Shown: positions 1 through 11,808, numbered from the stretch's first letter. The stretch is DNA of 64,000 nt from Boothiomyces macroporosus (GCA_027604185.1 JADGKB010000024.1:82602-146601), one strand, 5' to 3'. The notes: a model not told the origin generated them from the sequence alone. Program-made: numbers and translations.

Positions 1-1138
1 AGTCTAAATCAGTCTCAAACAGCCCAAAAATACCCAAGAAGAAGGAAAGGAATCTGCTCCACCTGATAATGAACGAGTTGCAGCTGTCTCCGCGAAGTGA
101 CCCTGCGATATCTCCACAGATCAGAGAAAGCTTCCATTTAGAACCGCCAGTATTCCCTGCACGAAAGAACAAGGAAAAAGCCGATCTGTTTAAAGATTTA
201 TTAACTGCGAAACCTAGAGTATCACGAAATGAACCGTGCGAACGGTTAGTTGAAAAGTACGGGTACTGTCAATCACAGGTGATAGGAAAAGGCGCTACGA
301 GTAAAGTACGGCTGGTAGTGTCGCACAAGGAAGGAAACAAAGTATATGCTGTAAAAGTACTATGGATTAATTGTAGGAATTCAGGAAAAGGCGAAAGAAC
401 GAGTCGCAAAAGGAATACATGAAGAGAATGACTGCTGAATTTTGTATCTCTTCATCCTTGCATCATGCTAACGTCGTTGAAACCTTGGATCTGGTCGTCG
501 ATGATAAACACACGTGGTGTGAAGTGATGGAGTACTGCTCTGGCGGTACCTTGTATGATATCCTACAAGAAAAACCTCTTTTACAATCTGAAATCGATTG
601 CTGTTTCAAACAGCTTATAGGCGGTGTAAATTATATCCATTCAATGGGTGTTGCTCACAGAGATTTAAAACCAGGTAGTCTTCAATTAATTCAGAAAATA
701 TCCTGTTTGACGCAGACGGACAGCTGAAAATCTCTGATTTTGGCACTTCGGATGTGTTTCGTACATGTTTTGAAAATTCTTGCCATCTATCAAAGGGTGT
801 ATGTGGTTCACGTAAGATGTTACTAACCAGTGCCTTACATTGCTCCCGAAGAATTCTCAAACTCAGAGTACGATGGAAGAGAAGTAGATATATGGGCAAC
901 TGGTGTAATTTATTATGCCATGAAGTATGCGGGACTTCCATGGATGCATGCTGTACCTAACGATGAACGATACAATGTATTTTTGAAAACTCGAAAAGGG
1001 AATTTTAAGCCAATTGATAGTTTGCTACCGGGATGTAGAAACTTGCTCAACAGTGTTCTTGAACCTGATCCTAAAGAGCGATTTACCTCGCAAAATATTG
1101 TTGATGATCCTTGGTTTAAAAGCATCTCTGGTAATTGA
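1..1138 (+). CDS. Hal4/Hal5/Npr1-type serine/threonine protein kinase (5' end may be outside window)
   Basis: Fungal-type kinase of the family that regulates plasma-membrane transporters and ion homeostasis. Three introns (357-376, 675-694, 812-830; 20, 20 and 19 nt) must be removed. Splicing restores the family signature: catalytic VYAVK followed by EFRKRRKNESQKEY, then HRDLKPEN, ISDFGTS and LPYIAPEE. The first ATG is at 69 and gives 336 aa, but the frame stays open upstream to base 3 with no stop, so a longer N-terminus beginning outside the window is possible. Family members normally carry a long low-complexity N-terminal extension. The kinase core runs from about residue 65 (from the ATG at 69) to the end. 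What it phosphorylates here cannot be told from sequence. Confidence 0.9.
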
Positions 1139-1306
1139 TTACTGATGTAGTATGTTGTCATTTAGAGGCAGATAATGGCAGGCACCACCATTTGTGTAAA
1201 AGTCAACTGAACCAGTTTGAAAAGAAATGTCCTCCTACTGTTAAGTGCTAACAGTAGTCCAACTAATAGATATAATAATTCGTGTTAAATAAATGAAGGT
1301 GTTTAT

Positions 1307-2571
1307 TTAAAGCTTTGCGCGAACTTTGGAGGCTTTTTCCAACGCTTGTTTCAAATCAGCAATCAAGTCGTGAATATCTTCGACACCAACTGAAATACGG
1401 ATCAAGCTTTCTGTAATTCCAAGTTCTTTGCGGAGAGCTGGCGCAACTGATGCGTGGGTCATCACCACTGGTAATTCAGCCAAAGATTCAATTCCTCCTA
1501 ATGATTCAGCCAATACAAATATTTTTAAATTAGACAAAAAGGCATTTGAAACGTCCAGGTTCGCATTTTTGATTCTGAATGATACCATACCGCCAAATCT
1601 ATGTTAAATCAGAGTTTACCCATGTTGTTGGCGCTTTGCAAGTTCATGTTGTGGATGGGAAGGTAATCCAGGATAAATGACAGATTCAACTAGTGGGGAA
1701 GCTTCCAGATACTTTGCAACTGCGAGAGCGTTTTCTCCGTGACGTTGCATTCTCAAGTGAAGGGTTTTTAAACCTCTGTTTGCCATGAAGCAGTCAAATG
1801 GAGAAGGAACACCTCCAATTGAATTTTGCAAGAATGCCAATCTCTCGTGCAATTCGTCGCTGTTTGTAACGGCTACACCCATAACTACATCAGAGTGTCC
1901 GTTGAGGTACTTTGTGACAGAGTGCACTACGATATCCGCACCTAGTGACAATGGTCTTTGGTTATATGAAGACATGAAAGTGTTGTCGACAGCCAAAATA
2001 ACTCCTGGATACGAATGGACAATATCTGCTACTGCCTTGATATCAACCAATTTCAAAGTTGGGTTTGTAGGAGTTTCAATCCATACCATCTCCAGTTAAT
2101 TTAATATTACTTTGGTGTTTGGCTTGATTGCCTTTCTGAGGTTATTTGGATCAAATAAATCAACAAAATCAACAGATACACCGTGGGTGGACAAAACTTT
2201 GGTAAAGTATCTAAAAGTGCCTCCATATACATCATTGACACTGACTAAATGTGATCCACTGGTCAATAATGAAGAAACGGTGGCAGTGGTAACCGAACCA
2301 GAAGCGAATGCCAATCCGTGCTTTCCACCTTCCAATGCGGCAACAGCTTCTTCAAAAGCTTTTCTGGTGGGATTTCCGGAACGTGAATAATCGAATCCCT
2401 ACCATTAATATGGACTTGCCTTATGTTCACCGGCTTTAGCTTGTTGGAAAGTGGTTGAGAGGGAAATTGGTGGGATAACAGCCCCAGTGGTAGGATCTAC
2501 AATTAAATATACTTACCTGCATTTTGACCGGCATGGATTGCGAGAGTGTTGAATTTGTAATTGTTGCCCAT
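1307..2571 (-). CDS. Cystathionine gamma-lyase/beta-lyase-type PLP enzyme (trans-sulfuration)
   Basis: Cytosolic PLP-dependent enzyme of methionine/cysteine metabolism. Four introns (2497-2516, 2399-2419, 2090-2110, 1599-1619) yield a 393-aa protein, the usual length of the family. The N-terminus after the ATG reads TLAIHAGQNADPTTGAV. Later come GFDYSRSGNPTR, LAFASGSVTT, VWIETPTNPT and HSVTKYLNGHSDVVMG, which holds the PLP-binding lysine. The intron at 2399-2419 starts with GC rather than GT, within an AAG|GCAAGT context typical of GC-AG introns. Cystathionine gamma-lyase, beta-lyase and gamma-synthase cannot be separated with certainty by eye; the motifs look closest to gamma-lyase. Confidence 0.92.
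2399..2419 (-). other. GC-AG intron, 21 nt
   Basis: On the minus strand the donor is AAG|GCAAGT and the acceptor is GGTAG. Removing exactly these 21 nt joins GEHK to GFDYSRSGNPTR, the conserved junction of the cystathionine lyase family. All other solitary introns inferred in the window start with GT. Confidence 0.85.
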
Positions 2572-2934
2572 TTCGCTCTTAAATTTTTTTGGAAAGTGCA
2601 ATTTACGAAATTGCACCAGGTGACGTGCTCACCAGTCTGACGCCAAAGATTACTAAATAGAGTTGATTTTTCCGGAATCAACTTGATGGCAGACTATCGC
2701 GTGTAAACATCGATTCTAAAGGAGCCGAAATAGAGTGCTTAGATTCCACGTAGCAAATACAGAATGCTCTCAGACTTTTGACGCCAAACCTTGACTGCCA
2801 GGCATCTTCCATCGCCCTTGGCACAAGTAGAGAATCTACACTGAAATATCCAGTTAACAGCCCTGTTGGTCTACCATAATCAATTTGCCGTGCTCTATAA
2901 CTTGCAGAATGAGAAAAAATTGCTTTTTGAAATT
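2572..2934. other. Intergenic region between divergent lyase and SEC24 genes
   Basis: About 360 bp between two genes read outwards. It should hold both promoters. I see no conserved reading frame, RNA gene or strong TATA box in it. Confidence 0.5.
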
Positions 2935-5900
2935 ATGGATCCTAATCAACCAATTTCAAATCAAGGTTTTTGAAAAATAATTATAGCAGGATTTAGGCCT
3001 TTCATAAGACCGCCTCAGAGTGATGCACAGGGAAATCCAGGAGTCAGAATGATGAGACCACAATTTCAACCTCGACCACCTGGAACCCCAACTGCACAGT
3101 TTCGCCCAATAATAAGACCAGGAGTCCCTTCTGCAGCACAAAATTCTCCTCAGATGAGTTCCCCAGGGAATATTTCAGTACCTAACCAGAATCCCTCACC
3201 AGTTAGTTCAGCTCCATCTCCTGGTTCTGCAACACGCCGTGTATATCCTGGTCAAGTATTCCTCATTTAATATTAGCCAAATGCCGGTGGTAACATGCCA
3301 TCTCTCCCATATCAAGGATTTAGACCTCAAGTCACTCCAGATCAAAATACACTTGCTAACGTTCCAGTTAATTCAGGACTCCAAAATCAAAATTTTGCAG
3401 CCAAACCACCTACCCAACCTCAGCCAAGACCATTTATTCCACAGCCTTCTTTACCAAACCAACCAGCACCAAATTATCCTCAAGCAAATACAAATTATGG
3501 CCAGATCCCACAACCATTTACAGGAATCAATCAAAATCAGCCTACAAGAGAAGCTAATCAAGTAAATGGTGCAAGTGCGAATTTTGGTGCTCAACCTGCC
3601 CCAGCATTCAAAGTTCCACAACCATCTTTTGGAGTTCCACAGCCAAATTATCCAGCAAATCAACCTTCACAGCCAGTTCAGCCTGTACAATATGGAGTTC
3701 CACAACCAAACGCTTACCCAAATGCACCACAACCTGGTGGATATAACGGTATGCAACCAGGTCAGCCTCAACCAGGAATGCAACCAGGTATCCAAGGAAT
3801 ACAGCCAGGTATGCAACCAGGAGTGCAGCCACAAATGGGTTTTGCACCACCAGTGAATGGATTCCAGAATATGTCCATTGGAGGGACACAAGTAATAAGT
3901 AATTAATTTAGCCTACGGGAATTAATTTAATGGCTGGTCCCCCTGCGATAGATAGCTTTGCTGCTCCCCCACCTCCATTGAACATCAAGCAACCATCTGT
4001 CACCCAATCAGCAACTGCGAATTCTGATCCTTTGTACAAGCGATGTACTTTAAATGCTTTTCCAAATTCGTCACAACTTCTTGGCAAATCCAAATTACCA
4101 TTGGGTATAATGCTTACACCGTTTAGACAATTACTGCCTGGTGATGTATTTCGTATTTAATTGTAGCCGGAAGTACCTGTAATTCAATCTCCTCAAATTG
4201 TAAGATGTCGTAGATGCAGAAGCTATATCAATCCATGGGTACAGTTTGTAGAACAAGGAACTAGATGGAAATGCAATATGTGTTCTTTAAGCAATGATGT
4301 TCCATCATTTTTCGATTGGGATCAAGATAACCGCAATAGAGTCGATCGTATGGCGAGACCTGAACTGAATTTGGGTGTGGTTGAATATATTGCTCCTCAG
4401 GAATATATGATACGTCCCCCTCAACCAGTGGTATTTCTCTTTGTAATTGATGTTTCCCAAGGTGCAGTTCAATCTGGCATGGTAGCCACCGCTGCAAATG
4501 CAATTCTGGAGACGATTGATAAAATCCCAAATACTGATGATCGCACCAAAATCGGATTTATCACTTTCGATACTTCTATACACTTTTATAATCTAAACGT
4601 AAACCACTTCTAACTTAGTCCCACCTATCTGAACCACAAGTATTGATTGTTCCAGATCTAGAGCAACCATTCTTACCACTACCTTATGATTTACTAGTAC
4701 CTCTCAGTGAATCTAGAAATGTGGTTAAAGCTTTGTTGCGCAAGTTGCCATCGTTATACGGAACAACATTCCAGTCCTTATCAGCGACAGGAAAAGCACT
4801 CCGATCAGCAGAAAAGTTGATTGGAGCAATAGGTGGGAAAATCATACTTTTACAACATGCATTACCCACACATGATGAAGGATGGTTGAAAGTGAGAGAA
4901 GATCCAAAATTGCTTGGCACACCAAAAGAAGTAGCACTACTCCAACCAGCAATTACATTCTACAAAACGTTTGCTGTGGACTGTTCAGGCGCTCAAATAT
5001 CACTTGACATTTTCCTCTTTAACGAGAAATATGCCGATGTTGCAACATTAAGTAATAACTGTTTAATATTAGGTGGTTTGGCTAAATTTACTGGCGGTGG
5101 TGTTTACTATTACCAAGGATTTAATGCATCTAAAGGAGAGGATGCAATGAAGTTTTCTTATGAGCTATCTCACCTCTTAACAAGACCATTAGGCTTGGAA
5201 GCAGTAATCCGAATTAGATCCACCAAGGCAATAAAAATGTCTGCCTTCCATGGTAACTTTTTCCTCCGATCTGCTGATCTGCTGGCGCTTCCAAACGTTA
5301 ATCCAGACAATGCATACACTGTTGAATTACAAATATTGGAAGATATCAAAACACCCTCTATTTGCTTCCAAACTGCGGTTTTATATACTTCCAGTTCTGG
5401 CGAAAGACGAATTAGGGTATTGACTTTGAATGTTCCTGTCACTACAAGTTTATCAGAAGTATATATAGGGGCAGATCAAGCAGCAATAGCTGCATTACTC
5501 GTCAAGAAAGGTATACAGTGTTTAATTTTAGCTGTTGACCGAAGCTTGACATCTAAAATTGAGGATGCCAGAGATGCTCTTACATACAAGCTAACTGAAA
5601 TCCTCACATTCTATAAACAACAATTCAATCAAGCCACTCATCCTCAGCAGCTAATGATTGCAGAAAACTTGCGCCTATTGCCAATTTACATTCTCGGAAT
5701 GCTCAAAAATGTAAGTTTTATTAACATAGTTGTGTTTTAGAGACTCGAGCGTTATACCAAGTGACTTGCGCTCATACATGCTTGCATTACACTATGCAGC
5801 CTGTCCTGAATTCCAATTGGATAACTTGTATCCAAGATTCTGGAATTTATCGTCTTTACTAGCAGATCCTGCTATAGGTAAAAAAGATGAGAACGGAAAG

Positions 5901-6337
5901 CTTGTATATCCACAAAGATTGAACTTGAGTAGCGAAAAGTTGGACAGGACTGGTATATTCTTGTTGGAAAACGGATTACAAACCTTTATATGGATTGGTC
6001 GAAATGCAGATCTTTCCTTGTTAGCCAATGTATTTGGCCAACAAAGTTTGGATCAAGTAGTATGCGGAAAGGTATTTGCTGACTGACATAGACCACTTTA
6101 CCACGATTAGAAAACGATATTAATGCAAGAGTTTATGCATTAATCGATGATATCAGATTAACTAGATTATTGCAAGCAACTATCCACAGTCAATTATATG
6201 TTGTTAGAGAAGACGGAGATCCTAGCTTGAGGATGTGGTTCCTCAGTCACTTGATAGAGGATCGCATTGAGAAACTACTGTCGTACCCACAGTTCTTGGC
6301 AACAATCAGAGAAAATGTTCAAAAAGCTAAAAGTTGA
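2935..6337 (+). CDS. SEC24: Sec24, COPII coat cargo-binding subunit
   Basis: Sec24 pairs with Sec23 in the inner COPII coat and selects cargo leaving the endoplasmic reticulum. Seven introns (2966-2986, 3256-3276, 3892-3911, 4146-4166, 4599-4618, 5711-5729, 6072-6091; 19-21 nt) leave a 1086-aa protein. A Pro/Gln/Asn-rich N-terminal third (to about residue 300) is followed by the zinc finger CRRC...CNMC. Next come the trunk domain ([17 protein letters not shown]), the beta-sandwich, the helical domain ([18 protein letters not shown], whole only after the 19-nt intron at 5711 is removed) and the gelsolin domain ([17 protein letters not shown]). The C-terminus, [21 protein letters not shown], matches the family closely. 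The start at 2935 is the first ATG, nine codons before intron 1. Confidence 0.96.
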
Positions 6338-6366
6338 ATTCAATAAACTTCAATGAATAATATCTA

Positions 6367-7734
6367 TTAAGAAAATAAATAATGATCAAGGATCCTTTCG
6401 CATTCCTCATGGTCAAGTAATTCACCTTCCATCACCTTCAGAACATCCAGATACTCTGGCTTTCGCATACCAACTAAAACCGACCCAGATGATGCCGATA
6501 TTAAAGTCTTGATTATGTTGTGAGTCAAGGGCAAGCCATTCCCAAACACTTTGTTGATCTCATCAAGCTTTGAGTTACCAGCCAGTGCACACAACTGGAC
6601 AACATGATCAAATAGTAAATCAGTTTCCTAAATTAAAGACAGTTACTTTTTTGTACTTTTTGATAAATGATTCTACAAACTCTGTTTCTAAATCGGAATC
6701 TTTCAGGTATTCAAAATCTTTTTCCAGTTCTGGTTTCAAGTCCCTATCAAAGTACAGTTTACATGCCATTTCATTTGTAACTAGACGGGATAGATTGTCA
6801 CCGATGATTTGAGCGATACAAAATTTACTCAGGAGAATGGAATCAGTGATATCGCCTTCTAGTTTGCTTTCCAGTTCTTGTTCCAACTGTACAACCTTTT
6901 CAAACTGCAGTGTGACTTTTTCATTGATTTCATGATCATTCAGAGGTCGTTTAACTAATTTCAAAACTCCGTTTGGTGTAATTGCGTTGAAGGGCCTGTT
7001 TGTAATTTGGTAGATTCCTTGATCAATCATTTTCTCTGCCAAACTATCTCCAAATTGTGAATTGATGGCATTCTGTTCAAACAGATTCAAAGGGTATTGA
7101 ACAACTTCAAATCCATCCATACCAACAAATTTAGTTACATCGAAATGATCTGGCGCAGATTGAATTCCAATTGAATTCGAACAGATCCCAAAACGCTTAA
7201 TTCTGCCATCCTTTACTTCCTGCTGTAAATAACTTGAAGATGTGTCAATCATTTCCATTAACCTTTGCTTTCCAATCAATCCTCCTTGAACTTGAAGTAA
7301 CCTTTCAGGATTGTTCAACATGAAAATATCCAGATAATCAACTTGAAGCCTTTTCAATGACTCCGTGATAGAGTATTGGAGGTAATCTGGATGAATAGAG
7401 TAAAAGGAATCTTTAATTTGAAAGCATTCCTTGAAGTTGGTTTTTCCATTGTAAATATATCCCGCCTTTGTCGAGAGAGTCAAATGCTAAATTATATTGA
7501 TATTACCGACCGCAAGTTGGGATATTGCGATACTATGGATCCTATAGCCGCCTCCCTTGCTCCGTTTCCAAAATGTGAGCTGGTATCAATCAAATTTATT
7601 CCATTTTCGATCGCTTCTTTCAATGCAAATGGGTTGAATGATCGAAAAGTCCCAAAACCTATTTTTGACAGTAATTTGCCGGATTTGGGGATCTTTTCGT
7701 ACAGTATTTTTGGATATTCTTGCAGCCTTGGCAT
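6367..7734 (-). CDS. Aldo/keto reductase superfamily protein with altered catalytic tetrad
   Basis: Single-domain (beta/alpha)8 NAD(P)H-dependent oxidoreductase fold with an extended C-terminus, 442 aa, two introns (7487-7506 and 6628-6646). The N-terminus LLSKIGFGTFRSF, INLIDTSSHFGNG, LSTKAGY and VDYLDIFMLNNPE are AKR motifs. The catalytic Asp (in LIDTS) and Lys (STKAGY) are present. The position of the catalytic Tyr reads Phe (SHFGNG) and the active-site His reads Asn (FMLNNPE, where relatives have LHNPE). The reading frame is intact, so this is not an obvious pseudogene. It may have lost oxidoreductase activity or act as a ligand-binding protein. The substrate is unknown. Confidence 0.8.
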
Positions 7735-8046
7735 TTTTTTGAAGTAAAAATTTCAAGATTGTGATTTAGGTGGCATTGAATAGATGATCCTACTACTTTG
7801 AAAACTACTGCGAGCATCGAACTGCGGAACGGCCCTATAACTTGAATTAGTGGAAGCGCATTGATGCAACCCGATACCTGATGATGGATTCAATGATTGC
7901 GTAAATCTCACCCAACAGCAAGATCAAAATCAATTAGCGATTCGTAATCCTTTGTTCGAATTCCTTTTTCATATATTTGGCAGCCGCCTCTGGGTCGCGT
8001 CTGTGCGCAACAGAGGTAAAATCTCCTTTGTTGATCACTAAAACTT
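7735..8046. other. Intergenic region, divergent promoters
   Basis: About 310 bp between the AKR gene (minus) and the RRM gene (plus). No conserved coding or RNA feature recognised. Confidence 0.45.
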
Positions 8047-8858
8047 ATGCCTTCTTGTCAACTCATGTTTCCTCCCAACTCAGATCAATCGCTTATTCAT
8101 TTGATTGGCTTAAATCTTGTTGTAGTAAAGAATATCCCACCAACCCTATCAGCTGACACCCTGTGCAAATACTTTGAATCTTTCGGTACAATACTAAAGT
8201 TCCACCTGCAGAAATCTAACCGAGGTTTTTCAATATTTACGTAGATCATAATGAAGCATTATTACTATACCACAATCCCAAGTCCGCCGAAAAGCTGCTG
8301 AACCAAAACCTGGTTGGAATCGGAGGTAACCTGATATTCATACCAGGATTTTATGTTGAAAAGTGTGAGCTAAAGAGGCATGCATACTTTATCAACCGCA
8401 AAGACATTGTTTATTCCCCTGTATCTGATGCTACCTTTTTTGACGAAGACTTGACTGCGAATTCATCAGTCAGCGAGCAAGAAACCAAGTCCCAGGTTTC
8501 AATGAATAACGACTGCAATCCACTCGTTGACAGCTATGCTTCATTATTCGCAAACTCTTATCTGTTTTTGGAAAAGTTTAGCGGTACTTGAACGATAACT
8601 ATAGATGATTGGGGAATAACCGAGTTGATTCAATTGGTGAACAGAAAGTTTATCGTCCTAGACAGAGTGTTGGGTATATTAGACTTTCTGCATGTCTGGG
8701 ACTATATCAAAAAGATTAGGACCACTGCAAGAAATGTCCGTCTTTCTTTGGAGTCTAAACCTGCCGGAAAGCCGTTGGTTGATAATTATCTGGCTTTGGA
8801 ACAAACTGCTAAAGAAATTATTAAAGAGGCTCATCACATTATTGTATCAATGAATTAA
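8047..8858 (+). CDS. RRM-domain RNA-binding protein, otherwise unrecognised
   Basis: 256-aa protein with two introns (8225-8244, 20 nt; 8584-8604, 21 nt). Residues about 25-100 resemble an RNA recognition motif: LVVVKNIPPTLSADTLCKYFESFGTI gives beta1/RNP2, helix 1 and the start of beta2. The RNP1 strand is weak. The C-terminal part is helical and slightly charged (LVNRKFIVLDRVLGILDFLHVW) and I do not recognise it. The first ATG after the divergent promoter was chosen as start. It could belong to a splicing or mRNA-binding complex, but nothing in the sequence proves that. Confidence 0.7.
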
Positions 8859-9000
8859 CACTAGAAAAAGGAACACCAAAAGCTTGAATAAGCTTGCTAT
8901 CACTTGATTCAATAAATTTCTTGTAGCAATACGCTTTATTTCCTAATTGCAGTGAAACTCCTGTCAAACTTCGCGTTAAATTCTTTGACACGTCATTTCA

Positions 9001-9657
9001 ATGAGGGGAATAGACAGAAATGTGATTAAATGGCTGGACAGTCTTGATTTAGGAATATCATACAGCCACCCCAAAAGAGACTTTGCAAATGGATACATAA
9101 TCGCAGTCATTTTTGCACATTACTATCCAGGCCAGTTACAGCCATGGACACTATACACAGGAAACTCTGAACAGCAAAAACAAAACAATTGGGTAATTAA
9201 TTCTGATTCTAGATGGTTATTTCCAAGTGTACTCGGTATTAATCTAGTCTTTGCCAAAAACAATATCAATATTCCAAAACTGGCTATTGAAGCAGTGATG
9301 AAATGTCAGAATGGAGCTGCGGTTCATTTTATAGAAAATATTTATACACTACTTACAAAAAAACCGTATTTAATTGTTGATGTAGTGTCAAGCATCTGTC
9401 TGAACCAGAGACACCAGAAATTGTACCGCATTTTGCATTGCCTACTACTTCGAATGCGATAAAAATAATGTCTGAATCACCTGCTAAAGTATTTTTGGTT
9501 AATGTAGGCTAAAGTGGTGTTGGAAGCGCACCAAGAGTTTCTGAAAGAATTGAGAAAGCAAAGGAGGCAAGAAATCAAGGATATTATTAAACAGCAACAA
9601 AAGGTTTCAAAGGTTGTAGAGAACAGAGTTCAACAAATTAAAGTGAAGCAGTGTTAG
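9001..9657 (+). CDS. SPATA4/SPEF1 (CLAMP)-type calponin-homology protein, flagellar
   Basis: 192 aa after removal of four introns (9193-9212, 9229-9247, 9366-9385, 9489-9507; 19-20 nt). The CH-like domain occupies residues 1-110: VIKWLDSLDLG, SHPKRDFANGYIIAVIFAHYYP, then NNWMVISKFFAKNNINIPK and AIEAVMKCQNGAAVHFIENIYTLLT. The last block is continuous only if two introns separated by a 16-nt exon are both spliced. The C-terminus is a basic coiled coil (FLKELRKQRRQEIKDIIKQQQ). SPATA4/SPEF1 relatives sit on microtubules of motile cilia, so this supports a flagellated stage. Confidence 0.87.
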
Positions 9658-9701
9658 AATAAAGTATTTATTTAAAAGGCGTATATGTAAAAGTGAGCTG
9701 T

Positions 9702-11808
9702 CTAGTCAACTTCTTCCATTTGAGATTCAACAGCAGCATCTTCAAGTGGTGGGAGGTCTTCAACTTCCATTGGTTGTTCGTCTTCATCGATGCTCAAACC
9801 TAATTTGATCATACGGTGGATACGGTTTGCAAAGGTAGATGGGTCATCGAGAGCAAATCCAGAAGACAATAGAGCAGTTTCGTAGAGCAAGAAGGTAAGG
9901 TCCTTGACGGTCTTGTCGTTCTTGTCTGCATCAGCTTTGGCTTTGAGGGAAGCAACAATAGCGTTTTCTGGGTTCAATTCCAAAGTCTTCTTGGAAGCCA
10001 TGTAAGCAGACATTGAAGAGTCGCGGAGGGCTTGTGCCTTCATGATTCTTTCCATGTTTGCGGACCAGCCGTACTGTCCAGTGACCAGCACGCAAGGGGA
10101 GTTGACGATTCTGTTGGACAAGACAACCTTTTCGACTTTGTCGCCCAAGATCTCCTTGATTTGGGTGCAGAGCGGTTCGTACTGGGTCTTGAGCTCTTCA
10201 AACTTTTTCTTTTCTTCTTCGTCTTCTTCCAATTCGAGGCCCTCCTTGGTGACAGAGACGAGCTTCTTTCCGTCAAACTCCTTCAATTGCTGGATAGAGT
10301 ACTCGTCGATTGGGTCGACCAAGTACAAGACTTCAAAGCCCTTCTTCTTGAGTCTTTCCAAGAACGGAGCGGTTTCAACAGAGAGCTTGGACTCACCGGT
10401 GATGTAGTAGATGTCCTTTTGCTTTTCTGGCATGCGGGTGACATAGTCCTTGAGGGAGGTCATTTCTTCGCCAGACTTGGTAGAGTGGTAGCGGAGCAAC
10501 TCTGCAAGCTTGGCTCTGTTGGACGAGTCTTCGTGGATGCCAAGTTTGATGTTCTTGGAGAAGGCTTCGTAGAACTTTTTGAATTGCTCCTTGTCCTCAG
10601 CGATTTCAAAGAACATTTCGATGCACTTCTTGACCAAGTTCTTTCTGATGACCTTCAAGATCTTGTTTTGCTGCAAGACTTCACGAGAAATGTTCAGTGG
10701 CAGGTCTTCAGAGTCGACAATACCCTTGACAAACGAAAGCCACTCTGGGATGAGGTCTTCACAGTCGTCCATGATGAACACACGGCGGACGTAAAGTTTG
10801 ATGTTGTTGCGCTTCTTCTTTTGTTCGAATTGGTCGAATGGAGCTCTGCTTGGGATAAAGAGAAGAGCCCTGAACTCTAATTGGCCTTCAACAGAAAAGT
10901 GCTTGACAGCCAAGTGGTCTTCCCAGTCGTTAGACAGAGCCTTGTAGAATGAAGCGTATTCCTCCTTGGTGATATCTTCTGGGTTTCTGGTCCAGAGCGG
11001 CTTAGTCTTGTTCAGCTCTTCGGTTTCCTTGGTGATCTCCTTGACCTTCTTGGTCTTTGGCTTTTCTTCTTCGTCGGTGATTTCCTCAATCTTTGGCTTG
11101 TCGGCATCTTCGCCTTCTTTGGCTTCTTCTTCGACCTCGACGTCCTTTTCGACTTCCTTTTCGACTACGAGCTGGATAGGATAGCCAATGAACTCAGAGT
11201 GCTTCTTGACGATTTCCTTGATCTTCTTTTCTTCAAGGTATTCAAGTTGGTCTTCCTTCATGTGCAAGCGCATCAACGTACCACGGCCAAGCGGTGGATA
11301 TTTGGTGTCTCTGGTGATGGTGAAGGAGCCTCCAGCAGCAGATTCCCAAACGTATTGCTCGTCGTCGTTGTGCTTGGTAATGACTTCCACCTTGTCGGCA
11401 ACCAGGTAGGCAGAGTAGAAACCAACACCGAATTGACCAATCATGGAGATATCGGCACCGCTGGATAGGGCCTCCATGAAGGATCTGGTTCCAGACTTGG
11501 CAATAGTACCCAGGTTGTTTACAAGGTCCGCCTTGGTCATACCGATACCAGAATCGCGGATTTCCAATACTTTGTTTTCCTTATCTGGAACAATTCTGAT
11601 GAACAGCTCCTTTTCGGCATCCAGCTTTGATGGATCAGTCAAGGACTCGTAACGGATCTTGTCGCAAGCATCAGAAGCATTGGAGATCAGTTCTCTCAAA
11701 AAGATTTCCTTGTTGCTGTAGAAAGTATTAATAATGAGGGACATGAGCTGCGTTAAAGAATATGCTTACCTGAGAGATCTCAGCTTGGAATGCAAAGGTT
11801 TCAGACAT
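9702..11808 (-). CDS. HSP90: HSP90 cytosolic chaperone, copy A
   Basis: ATP-dependent chaperone, 694 aa. One 22-nt intron (11748-11769) follows codon 13. N-terminal ATPase domain: [31 protein letters not shown] and [16 protein letters not shown] charged linker rich in Glu/Lys comes next, then the middle domain ([32 protein letters not shown]). The C-terminal MEEVD binds TPR co-chaperones and marks the cytosolic form. Bases 9777-11802 are nearly identical in reverse orientation to copy B at 57818-59840, including the intron. The copies differ at the extreme N-terminus (MSETF here), by one extra Glu in the linker and in the last 25 residues. Confidence 0.98.
9777..11802 (-). repeat. HSP90 inverted repeat, arm A (2026 bp)
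   Basis: Nearly identical to 57818-59840 on the opposite strand. The 3-bp length difference equals the one-codon indel in the charged linker. Similarity ends abruptly inside the coding region at both ends; the flanks are unrelated. Confidence 0.9.

Noticed and set aside
9229..9247. Alternative splice choices around NNW...IP in the CH-domain gene (reading through 9193-9212, or a donor at 9227)
   Set aside because: Only the donors at 9193 and 9229 both keep frame and restore the family block NW-x2-I-x2-FF-x-K-x2-I-x-IP.
10032..10880. 282-codon open frame on the plus strand opposite HSP90-A (and its twin opposite HSP90-B)
   Set aside because: It is an antisense shadow of a codon-biased, highly expressed gene, present identically in both copies only because HSP90 is duplicated. 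No family motif.
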